64,000 bases of DNA from contig NZ_JAAHTB010000008.1 in the NCBI RefSeq assembly GCF_010692745.1, forward strand, positions 82,264 through 146,263, read 5' to 3'. The notes beneath the pieces are model-generated. The model worked only from the letters and a program-made list of their open reading frames with translations, did not search any database and had not been told where the DNA came from. Source of the DNA: Methylobacterium sp. BTF04. GTDB taxonomy: Bacteria; Pseudomonadota; Alphaproteobacteria; Rhizobiales; Beijerinckiaceae. Positions 28,460 to 36,176 of this stretch are shown in pieces. Positions within the stretch are counted from its first letter, which is position 1, and each line of letters opens with the position of its first letter. A program made the translations under genes and the position numbers.

Positions 28460-28888
28460 AAGGGTAACTTTCAGGCAGCGGGACCGTGGCGACGGCCGTC
28501 GAGAGACGGCGACCGCGATCGATGATCAGAATCGGTCCGTTGAGCTGGAGCCGCCCGCGTGCCGGGGCAGTCCGGGTGCATGCACGTTGAAGAGAGGGGC
28601 TCAGGTCGGTCGGAATTCGCGCTGGGCGACCCGTCGATCCGTCACGCAGCCCTCTCAAGCGGAACCATGACGGCCGCTGACGCTGCAAGTGCGATATGCG
28701 GCTTCGCGTCTGCGAAGTCAATGCCGAGGGATCGTATCGTCGGACCATCCGGCGGTCGTCGCTTTTGCACCTTCGACGTCCGAAGACGGCGAGGCGGATC
28801 AGGCGCCGACCCGCGTATTGACGCCTCGGCAAGGGTTGCGTGTTAAGACTTCCCACAGACCGGGCGGCCCGGTGGACCCGAATTCCGG
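28460..28888. other. Divergent intergenic region upstream of rhlE and the flippase gene
   Basis: About 430 bp without a convincing gene. It is long enough for an extended 5' UTR of the helicase mRNA, as in cold-induced rhlE-type genes, but I see no recognisable RNA motif. Confidence 0.4.
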
Positions 28889-30307
28889 ATGATCGCGCGC
28901 CATACCCTCACCTATGTCGGCTCGCGTGGCCTCGCCGCCGCCCTGAATATGGCCTCGCTCGCTGTCTTCACGCGCCTCGCGCCGACCGAAGTGTATGGGC
29001 TGTATCTGCTCGTCCTGTCCTGGGCGCTGGTACTCTACGGGGCGACCTGCCAATGGCCGAAATTCTCGTTCTTCGCGCTCTATGACGAGACGCGCGCGGC
29101 GGCCCAGGTCGGTACGGTGGTCCGCCTGCTCGGTGCGATGATCGGGCTCGCCAGTCTGGTCGCGGCCGGAGCGACCCTGCTCGGCTTTGTGGAAGCACGG
29201 TCCGCCATCGCCATCGTCGCAGCGGCGTGCGGGATGATGGTGTTCGAGGGGTCGGCGGAGATCGCCAGAACCCGGCTCGAGGTGGGCGCGGTCGCGTTGT
29301 CCATCGTTCTGCGCGCGGTGCTGGTCCTGGTCCTGGGCAGCGCCGCCCTGCTGCTGTCGGGCGATGCCGTCGACCTTCTCCTCGCCACTGCCGGTGCCAA
29401 CGTGATCGCGGCGGTGCCGGCCGTCCTGTCGATCGCCACGCTGTTGCGCGCGCGCGGCAACCTGCATGAGGCCCGGCGCCTCCTCACCTATGGTTGGCCT
29501 CTGGTGCTGTCCTTCGGGGTCGCGGCGCTCGCTCAGACCATCGACCGGCTGATCATCGGATCGAGCGTCGGCGTGCGCGAACTCGGGGCCTACGGCGCCT
29601 TCGCCGATTTCCTGCGCCAGAGCTTCGTCGTGTTCGGTGACAGTATCGCCCTCGCCCTCGTCTCCATCGCCAAGCGCGATGCGCGGGACGGCGGCATGGC
29701 GGCGGCGCGCCCTGTGCTGGAGGATGCCGCGCGCCTGCTCACTCTGATCGCGGCCTTCGGGGCGGTGTTCTTCCTCGCCTTCGACGATCTTCTCGTAGCG
29801 GCCCTGCTCGGGCCGGATTATCGCGATGCCGCGCTGCGGGTCGCGCCCCTGCTGGTCGCGGGCAGCATCCTGCTGATGTTCCGATCCTATTATTTCGGAC
29901 AGGTCATCTACTTCGCGGATTCGAGCCGCCTCGACGCCGTCGCATCCGTCACGTTGCTTACGGTCATCGGCGGATTGTCGGCGCTGCTGATCCCGCGCTA
30001 CGGCGTCGAGGGGGCGGCCGTGGCCGTGGCCCTGGGCCAGGGCGCCGCCTGCCTCGTTTTCGTGCTCGGCACACGCGGGCCGATCCGAATGCCGGTGCCG
30101 TGGCGCGACATCGCCGTCATCGCGGCATCCGCCCTCGCCTGTCGGGCCGTCATCGGCGCCGTCGATCTGACAGCGATGGGCCGCGCACCGGCCGGGATCG
30201 CCTTGGAAATCACCCTGTTGGGGATCGCCGCAATGGCGACAGCGTGGCGTTTCAACATCCTCGGGATCGCCGACCTCACTGCCCGGCGACTGAACCGAGC
30301 CGCGTGA
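28889..30307 (+). CDS. Polysaccharide flippase (MATE/Wzx-like)
   Basis: A 472-residue multi-pass membrane protein (about 12-14 hydrophobic segments) of the oligosaccharide/lipopolysaccharide flippase type. The N-terminus (TLTYVGSRGLAAALNMASLAVFTRLAPTEVYG in pieces) fits the Wzx/RfbX group. It would move lipid-linked glycans across the inner membrane. Its TGA stop overlaps the ATG of the next gene by one base (TGATG), which links it to the acyltransferase. Confidence 0.87.
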   Translation: MIARHTLTYVGSRGLAAALNMASLAVFTRLAPTEVYGLYLLVLSWALVLYGATCQWPKFSFFALYDETRAAAQVGTVVRLLGAMIGLASLVAAGATLLGFVEARSAIAIVAAACGMMVFEGSAEIARTRLEVGAVALSIVLRAVLVLVLGSAALLLSGDAVDLLLATAGANVIAAVPAVLSIATLLRARGNLHEARRLLTYGWPLVLSFGVAALAQTIDRLIIGSSVGVRELGAYGAFADFLRQSFVVFGDSIALALVSIAKRDARDGGMAAARPVLEDAARLLTLIAAFGAVFFLAFDDLLVAALLGPDYRDAALRVAPLLVAGSILLMFRSYYFGQVIYFADSSRLDAVASVTLLTVIGGLSALLIPRYGVEGAAVAVALGQGAACLVFVLGTRGPIRMPVPWRDIAVIAASALACRAVIGAVDLTAMGRAPAGIALEITLLGIAAMATAWRFNILGIADLTARRLNRAA

Positions 30308-31515
30308 TGAATTGGTTCAAGTCGCGGATGCGCCGTACCAGCGTCGTGACCCCCGATGGGCTCGTCGTCGCTCTCCGACCGCTGGACCCGCACGCCCCCT
30401 GGATCGAGCCTTGGCGGAGGCTGAGCGACCGCGCCCTCGTCGACAACCTCTTTTACCATCCCGACTTTGCCTTGTCCGCGGCGGGGGCGTTCGGAGCCGG
30501 GGTGCAGGTCGCCCTCGTGGGCGATCGGGCGCCGGAAGAGCCGGGCCTGCGCCTGCTCGCAGCTTGGCCCATTCGCCGAACCCGCCTGCGCTGGGGCATT
30601 CCGCTGACGCTTGTCATGGGCTGGATGCACGATTTCGGCGTCTTCGGTGCGCCGCTTCTCGATGCGGCGGAGGCGTCACGCGCCCTCGATGCCCTGTTCT
30701 TCGGCGTTCGCCTGCTGGTGGGAAAGCGCGTGATGCTGACCTTCGCGCCCACGCGAGGAGCGTTCGCCGACCTGCTTTCGGATTGGCTGGGGCGCCACCG
30801 CCTGCGCCAGGCCCGGTTCTGGGCGCACGAGCGGGCGTTTCTCGATCTGAGGGGAAAGGCGCAGTCTGAGCGCGCGGCCTATCTCGATCACCTCTCCGCC
30901 CGACGGCGCCGCAAGTTCCGTCAAAGCGCCGAGCGCCTGGAGGCGGACGGTCCCGTCACCTTCGAGACCGTCCGCGACCCGGGCGAACTCGCGGCCGCCC
31001 TCGACGACCATCTCGCCGTCGAGGCCCAGGGATGGAAGGGCCGGCGCGGCACCGCCATCGCCGCAGCGCCGTCTCAGGCCGCCCTGATGCGCGGCGCTGT
31101 CGCTTCCCTCGGCGCGCGCGGCTGCGTTCGGATCGACCGGCTGCGTCGCAACGAGCGGACCCTGGCCTCGGTGGTGAGCTTCGTCACCCGCGACGAGATC
31201 TGGACCCTGAAGATCGCCTTCGACGAATCGGTCGCCCGCCACTCCCCCGGCACCCAGTTGTTCTACCGACTGACCCAGAGCCTGATCGCGGATGGCGCCG
31301 TCACCAGAGCCGATTCCTGCGCGCCGCCGAACTTCGCCCTGCCCGAGACCTTCTGGACCGAGCGACGCGCGCTCGCGCACATCCTTGTGGAGACGCGGGG
31401 CGGTGACCGTTTGTTCGCTTTGGCCGCGCGGCTCGAGCGCTTGCGTGCCGACATCGTGACCTGGGTGCGCGCCTGGGTCCATGCTCGTCGCAAGACCGCC
31501 GAGGCGGATTCCTGA
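30307..31515 (+). CDS. GNAT/FemAB-like acyltransferase
   Basis: A 402-residue protein of the BioF2-like acetyltransferase group, often found with exopolysaccharide genes. The C-terminal half has the helix YLDHLSARRRRKFRQSAERL and a GNAT-like core (RNERTLASVVSFVTRDEIW, ARHSPGTQLFYRL). It probably acylates or aminoacylates a cell-envelope glycan. The start overlaps the flippase stop by one base, so the two are translationally coupled. The substrate is unknown. Confidence 0.8.
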   Translation: MNWFKSRMRRTSVVTPDGLVVALRPLDPHAPWIEPWRRLSDRALVDNLFYHPDFALSAAGAFGAGVQVALVGDRAPEEPGLRLLAAWPIRRTRLRWGIPLTLVMGWMHDFGVFGAPLLDAAEASRALDALFFGVRLLVGKRVMLTFAPTRGAFADLLSDWLGRHRLRQARFWAHERAFLDLRGKAQSERAAYLDHLSARRRRKFRQSAERLEADGPVTFETVRDPGELAAALDDHLAVEAQGWKGRRGTAIAAAPSQAALMRGAVASLGARGCVRIDRLRRNERTLASVVSFVTRDEIWTLKIAFDESVARHSPGTQLFYRLTQSLIADGAVTRADSCAPPNFALPETFWTERRALAHILVETRGGDRLFALAARLERLRADIVTWVRAWVHARRKTAEADS

Positions 31516-31531
31516 GGGTCGGCTGGCCGGA

Positions 31532-31885
31532 CTACCAGCCGAACCGGCTGATCTGATCGAGCTTGACCTGCACCGTGGATTCGTCCTGACCGAAGGCGGC
31601 GATGCGTTGCGATAGGCCGTAGCAGGTGGCGCAGAACGCGAGATGCAGAAGCGGAATCCCGTCCTCCCGGGCGCGGGCGACCGAGCCGACGAGGCAGCCG
31701 ATCGCCGGCTCGTCCACCGGTGTCGTGAGGCACGCCCCACGTGGGCTGCCGAAGAACGGGCGGTTCGGATAGGCGAGCGACACGACGGTGCTGCCGCGCC
31801 GATCCGGCGCGGGGGGCACCGTGTAGCTGCGGACGAATGTCGCGGCGAACAGCAACAGCACCCCGAAGGCGAGAAGCGTGCGCAT
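31532..31885 (-). CDS. Membrane-anchored or secreted protein of unknown function
   Basis: A 117-residue protein with a hydrophobic N-terminal segment (TLLAFGVLLLFAATFV) that could be a signal anchor. The rest has a GACLTTPVDEPAIGCLVGS stretch and two further cysteines in FCATCYG, so disulfides or metal binding are possible. I do not recognise the family. It begins four bases after the stop of the 81-residue gene upstream and is the third gene of a small minus-strand operon. Confidence 0.65.
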   Translation of the reverse strand: MRTLLAFGVLLLFAATFVRSYTVPPAPDRRGSTVVSLAYPNRPFFGSPRGACLTTPVDEPAIGCLVGSVARAREDGIPLLHLAFCATCYGLSQRIAAFGQDESTVQVKLDQISRFGW

Positions 31886-31889
31886 GGGT

Positions 31890-32135
31890 TCAGCCCGGCC
31901 CGTCGAAGCGGCTCCAGCGAAACACCTCCGTGCCCGCCCCGTCGATCACTCGGACGAGTTCCGCCGGTTCCCCCGAGCGTTGTGGGGCACGGGCGCGGGC
32001 GAACAGCGTGAGCGCCCGCTCGCGGGCCGCCTCGACGCCGCTGGTCCGCACGGAGACGCGCTGGCGTACGGCATCCGGGCCAAGCGATTCCTCGGGACCG
32101 AGGATTTCGATGTGAAAGGTTTCACGCGGGCTCAA
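31890..32135 (-). CDS. Hypothetical protein, TTG start, overlapping upstream gene
   Basis: An 81-residue soluble protein (SPRETFHIEILGPEESLG...) with a regular coding-like composition but no ATG at a sensible place. The TTG at 32135 overlaps the stop of the upstream gene (TTGA) and has GGAG 11 bases before it, so I propose that start. The same frame stays open far upstream, but that part overlaps other genes and looks unlike protein. The function is unknown. Confidence 0.55.
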   Translation of the reverse strand: MSPRETFHIEILGPEESLGPDAVRQRVSVRTSGVEAARERALTLFARARAPQRSGEPAELVRVIDGAGTEVFRWSRFDGPG

Positions 32136-32299
32136 GGCTGCGGCGGCTCCATCGGGGGCGTTCCGCCATAGACATAGGCCAAGCCGGCCACGACCGGCAC
32201 CCGTAAAGACGCCGCGCGCGGACCCATGGGACGCCGGACGTCGTCGGCCGCCCTTTCGAGGTCTGAAACCGCGCTGCGGTCGTGACGGGCCGGAGCCAT
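32132..32299 (-). CDS. Hypothetical 55-residue protein
   Basis: A short frame (MAPARHDRSAVSDLERAADD) with a moderately hydrophobic stretch RVPVVAGLAYVYGG and a Pro-rich end. Support comes from position: its TGA overlaps a TTG start of the next gene by four bases, and that gene is followed by a third after four bases. No family was recognised. It is divergent from the sulfurtransferase gene, 65 bp away. Confidence 0.45.
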   Translation of the reverse strand: MAPARHDRSAVSDLERAADDVRRPMGPRAASLRVPVVAGLAYVYGGTPPMEPPQP

Positions 32300-32364
32300 C
32301 GTGCAACGGCGGCCCGGATGTGATTGAGTGGCGTATCCCCTCACGTCGAACGGAAAAAGAACCC

Positions 32365-33213
32365 ATGGCGACGACGCCCTTCGTCAGCACGGATTGGCTC
32401 AAGGCCCGCCTCGACGCGCCCGACCTCGTCGTGCTCGACGCCTCTTGGTATCTGCCCGCGCAGGGGCGCGATGCAGCCGCCGAGTATGCCGCCGGCCACA
32501 TCCCCGGTGCTGTCCGCTTCGATATCGACGCGATGAGCGACGAAGGCTCCACCCTGCCTCACATGCTGCCGCGCCCCGAGGTCTTCGCCTCGCGGATGCG
32601 GGCTTTGGGCATCGGCGACGGCATGCACATCGTGGTCTATGACGGCATGGGCCTGTTTTCCGCTCCCCGCGTGCGCTGGATGCTGATGACTTTCGGGGTG
32701 CGCGACGTGGCGATCCTGGAGGGCGGCTTTCCCGCCTGGGTGGCGACCGGTGGCCCGGTGGAAGACGGCGAAGGCCGCCCCCGCGCCAAGCGCCATTTCA
32801 CCGCCCGTCTCGATCATGGTGCGGTGGCGGATGCGGGCGACATCGCCCGCGCCCTCGAGACCGGTTTGGCGCAGGTGGTCGATGCCCGGTCCGGCCCGCG
32901 CTTTCGCGGCGAGGAGGCCGAGCCACGGCCGGGCGTGCGCCCCGGCCATATGGCCGGCGCGCGCAACGTGCACTACTCGGCTCTGCAGACGGACGGTCGC
33001 CTCAAGGATCCGGAGGCCCTGCGCGCGGTGTTCGCGGAAAACGGCGTCGACGTCGAGCGCCCGGTGGTCACCACGTGCGGCTCGGGCGTCACGGCCGCCA
33101 TCGTCGCGCTGGCGCTGGAGACCCTCGGCCGTCCGCCCCGTGCCCTCTACGATGGCTCCTGGTCGGAATGGGGCTCGGATGCCGAGCGCCCTGTCGCCAC
33201 CGGACCTGCGTGA
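32365..33213 (+). CDS. sseA: 3-Mercaptopyruvate/thiosulfate sulfurtransferase
   Basis: A 282-residue protein with two rhodanese domains. The N-terminal one is inactive; the C-terminal one has the catalytic loop TTCGSGVTA with C238. The CGSGVT form of the loop favours 3-mercaptopyruvate as sulfur donor over thiosulfate. The ATG at 32365 (MATTPFVSTDWL) is preferred to one 15 residues upstream, which falls in front of the family start. It lies 50 bp before ureD on the same strand. Confidence 0.92.
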   Translation: MATTPFVSTDWLKARLDAPDLVVLDASWYLPAQGRDAAAEYAAGHIPGAVRFDIDAMSDEGSTLPHMLPRPEVFASRMRALGIGDGMHIVVYDGMGLFSAPRVRWMLMTFGVRDVAILEGGFPAWVATGGPVEDGEGRPRAKRHFTARLDHGAVADAGDIARALETGLAQVVDARSGPRFRGEEAEPRPGVRPGHMAGARNVHYSALQTDGRLKDPEALRAVFAENGVDVERPVVTTCGSGVTAAIVALALETLGRPPRALYDGSWSEWGSDAERPVATGPA

Positions 33214-33263
33214 AGCGGCCCTGGCCGTGTCGGCTCGCGTCCGCGGGGTAGGTGTGATGAACC

Positions 33264-34172
33264 GTGGCGTTTGATCGATCGGGGCCGCTGTCTGTGGCGC
33301 CGGAGCCGACCGCGAAGACGGCAGCGCCCGCGCGGCAACGCTCGGACGGTCGCATCCGCCTGAGCGTCGTGCGGATGGGCGATAGCACCCGGATCCGCGA
33401 CCTCGCCGAGGCCGGTCCCTCGCGTCTGCGGCTGCCGCGCCGGCCGGTAGGACCCTGCGAGGCGGTGTTGCTTAACACCGCCGGCGGCATCGCCTGCGGC
33501 GACCGGTTCAGCGTCGCGGTGGAGGTCGGCCCTGGTGCTGACCTCGTCCTCACCACTACCGCGGCGGAAAAAATTTATCGCTCGGACGGCCCAGTCAGCA
33601 TCGCCGAGACGCGCGTGACTGTCGAGGCCGGAGGCCGCCTCGCCTACCTGCCGCAGGAGACGATCCTGTTCGACGGCGCGGCGCTGCGCCGTCGGTTCGA
33701 GGCCGATCTGGCTTCGGACGCGCATCTCCTCGCCTTCGAGGCCATCACCTTCGGGCGAACGGCGCGTGACGAAGACATCCGGCACGGGACCTTCGCGGAT
33801 GTCTGGCGCATCCGCCGCGACGGGCGCCTCGTCTATGCCGATTCCCTCAGCCTCGAGGGCCCGATCACCGCGCACCTCGCCCGCACCGCCATCGCCGGCG
33901 GCGCGCGGGCGATGGCGACGCTGATCGACGTTTCGCCCGATGCGGAAGGGCGGATCGAGGAAGTGCGTGCGCTTCTCGAAGCCAGCGGCGCGCGAGTCGG
34001 TCTCCCGGCCGCCGGTAGCCGGGGCGGCGGCGTCGAGGCCGGAGCGAGCGCCTGGAACGGCCATCTCGTGGTGCGCTGTCTCAGTGCCGATCCGGACACC
34101 CTGCGCAGCGTCACCCAGCGCGTCCTCGTCGGCTACCGCGGAATGTCGTTGCCGCGCGTCTGGCAGACTTGA
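33264..34172 (+). CDS. ureD: Urease accessory protein UreD/UreH
   Basis: A 302-residue UreD-family scaffold that, with UreF and UreG, loads nickel into urease. The signatures are VGPCEAVLLNTAGGIACGDRF written in two parts (LLNTAGGIACGD) and LVLTTTAAEKIYRSDGP, plus AYLPQETILFDGA. It uses a GTG start at 33264. No other urease gene is in the window, and the next gene on the strand, 97 bp downstream, encodes allophanate hydrolase, which belongs to a different urea pathway. Urease structural genes may be elsewhere in the genome. Confidence 0.9.
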   Translation: MAFDRSGPLSVAPEPTAKTAAPARQRSDGRIRLSVVRMGDSTRIRDLAEAGPSRLRLPRRPVGPCEAVLLNTAGGIACGDRFSVAVEVGPGADLVLTTTAAEKIYRSDGPVSIAETRVTVEAGGRLAYLPQETILFDGAALRRRFEADLASDAHLLAFEAITFGRTARDEDIRHGTFADVWRIRRDGRLVYADSLSLEGPITAHLARTAIAGGARAMATLIDVSPDAEGRIEEVRALLEASGARVGLPAAGSRGGGVEAGASAWNGHLVVRCLSADPDTLRSVTQRVLVGYRGMSLPRVWQT

Positions 34173-34269
34173 GGGGCGGTATCGGCCATTCTCTCTCGTG
34201 CATGCCTCTAGCGATCTGGCTCGCCTCTTGTATGCACCGCTGGCGATCATCCCGGAGATCCGAACCTTC

Positions 34270-36081
34270 ATGCTGCCGACCATTCTCGATCTGGCGACCC
34301 TCCGCGCCGTCTATGCCTCGGGCGATCTCACTCCGGTGGCGCTTGCCGACATCGTCGCCGACCGGATGGCGGCCTCGGGCGACCCGGCGATCTTCATCAC
34401 TCCGGTCGCGCGTTCCGCCCTCGTGGCGGCGGCACGGGACTTGATGACACGTGCGCCCGAGCCGAATTCGCTGCCGCTCTGGGGCGTACCGTTCGCGGTG
34501 AAGGACAACATCGACGTCGCGGGCCTGCCCACCACCGCCGCCTGCCCGGCTTTCGCCTACACGCCCGATGCCGATGCGGAGGTCGTCGCGCGCCTGAAGG
34601 CGGCGGGCGCCCTGGTGACGGGCAAGACCAACCTCGACCAGTTCGCCACTGGCCTCAACGGAACCCGCTCGCCCTACGGTGCGCCGCGCAGCGTGTTCGA
34701 TGCGGATTACGTCTCGGGTGGGTCGAGTTCCGGCTCGGCGGTCGCGGTGGCGGCCGGGCTTGCCAGCTTCTCCCTCGGCACCGACACCGCCGGCTCGGGC
34801 CGGGTGCCGGCCGCCTTCAACAATCTCGTCGGCATCAAACCGACGCCCGGCCTCCTCAGCACCACCGGACTCGTCCCGGCCTGCCGCAGTCTCGATTGCA
34901 TCACGGTGTTTTCGGCGACTGTGGGGGACGGAACCGTCGTGCGGAGAATCGCCGAGGGCTTCGACCCGGCCGACCCGTATTCGCGCCGAGCCGTTCCGCT
35001 TGGCTTACCCAGCACGGGTCTGCGCTTCGGCGTGCTGATGCCGGCCGAGCGCGAATTCTACGGTGATGCCGAAACCGAGGCGCTCTACGATGCGGCCATC
35101 GCGCGGCTCGAAACCCTGGGCGGCGTCGCGGTGCCGTTTGATTACGCCCCGTTCCGCGAGATCGCCACTTTACTCTACGACGGGCCCTGGGTCGCCGAGC
35201 GCCTGGTGGCCATCGAAGAGTTTTTCGCAGATCACGCCGCGGCGATGGATCCGAGCGTCCGCGCCATCGTCGCCTCGGCGCAAGGCTACAGTGCCGCCGA
35301 TGCGTTCCGGGGCCGGTATGCGTTCGAGACGCTGCGCCGGCGGACCGATGCGATCCTGGCCGGGCTCGATCTACTGCTGCTGCCGACCGCTCCCACCACC
35401 TACAGCGTTGCGGCGATGCAGGCCGATCCGATCCGCCTCAACAGCCATTTCGGGCGCTACACCAACTTCGCCAACCTGCTCGGTCACGCCGCGATCGCGG
35501 TGCCGGCGGGATTCCGCGCCGATGGTCTGCCCGGCGGCGTGATGCTGGTGGCCCCGAGCTTCAGCGACGAGGCTTTGGCGCCCTGGGCCGATGCGCTCCA
35601 CCGCGCCCTCGGCGGCGGCATGGGGATCGACCGTGCCGCCGCCCTGCCGGAGGCGAGCCGCGTTCTCGCCGCGCCATCGACGTCCGAAGCGATCGAACTG
35701 GTAGTGGTCGGCGCGCATCTCACGGGGTTGGCCCTCAACCACCAACTCCTCACGCTCGGCGCCACCTTCGTCCGCAGCGCGACGACCACGCGCGATTATC
35801 GCCTCTACGCGCTGGCAGGAACGGTCCCGGCCAAACCCGGGCTGATCCGAACGCCGGGCTTCGACGGTCCTGGCTTGGCGGTGGAGATTTGGTCCCTCGA
35901 CCCGGCGGCCTTCGGTCGGTTCGCTGCCGCGATCCCGGCGCCCCTCGGTATCGGCAGGATTGCCCTCGACGACGGCAGCGAGGCCTCCGGCTTCCTGTGC
36001 GAGGCCCACGCGGTCGATGGTGCCGTCGAGATCACCGCCTATGGCGGCTGGCGCGCCTATCTTGCTGCCGAGACCGGCTGA
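34270..36081 (+). CDS. atzF: Allophanate hydrolase
   Basis: A 603-residue amidase-signature enzyme that splits allophanate to ammonia and CO2. The Ser-Ser-Lys triad is visible: K78 in PFAVKDNID, the GGSSSGSAVAV loop at 150-160, and the nucleophile S176 in DTAGSGRVPA. From ~460 to the end is the separate allophanate-hydrolase C-terminal domain (GLALNHQLLTLGATFV ... GWRAYLAAETG). The length equals that of full AtzF/DUR2-type enzymes. The ATG at 34270 is used; the longer frame would overlap ureD. No urea carboxylase gene is nearby. Confidence 0.93.
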   Translation: MLPTILDLATLRAVYASGDLTPVALADIVADRMAASGDPAIFITPVARSALVAAARDLMTRAPEPNSLPLWGVPFAVKDNIDVAGLPTTAACPAFAYTPDADAEVVARLKAAGALVTGKTNLDQFATGLNGTRSPYGAPRSVFDADYVSGGSSSGSAVAVAAGLASFSLGTDTAGSGRVPAAFNNLVGIKPTPGLLSTTGLVPACRSLDCITVFSATVGDGTVVRRIAEGFDPADPYSRRAVPLGLPSTGLRFGVLMPAEREFYGDAETEALYDAAIARLETLGGVAVPFDYAPFREIATLLYDGPWVAERLVAIEEFFADHAAAMDPSVRAIVASAQGYSAADAFRGRYAFETLRRRTDAILAGLDLLLLPTAPTTYSVAAMQADPIRLNSHFGRYTNFANLLGHAAIAVPAGFRADGLPGGVMLVAPSFSDEALAPWADALHRALGGGMGIDRAAALPEASRVLAAPSTSEAIELVVVGAHLTGLALNHQLLTLGATFVRSATTTRDYRLYALAGTVPAKPGLIRTPGFDGPGLAVEIWSLDPAAFGRFAAAIPAPLGIGRIALDDGSEASGFLCEAHAVDGAVEITAYGGWRAYLAAETG

Positions 36082-36176
36082 TCCCGTTGCTTGCGATGCC
36101 GACGACCGGCGCTTAAACCCGGCACAGCATCAGGATGGCGCCACGCGGGCGGCATCGGCGTGAAGGATTTCCGGGT

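Noticed and set aside
28559..28846. Small gene upstream of the flippase
   Set aside because: No ribosome site, no recognisable domain, and a composition like non-coding DNA.
33264..34172. Complete urease operon
   Set aside because: Only ureD is present; flanking genes are a sulfurtransferase and allophanate hydrolase.
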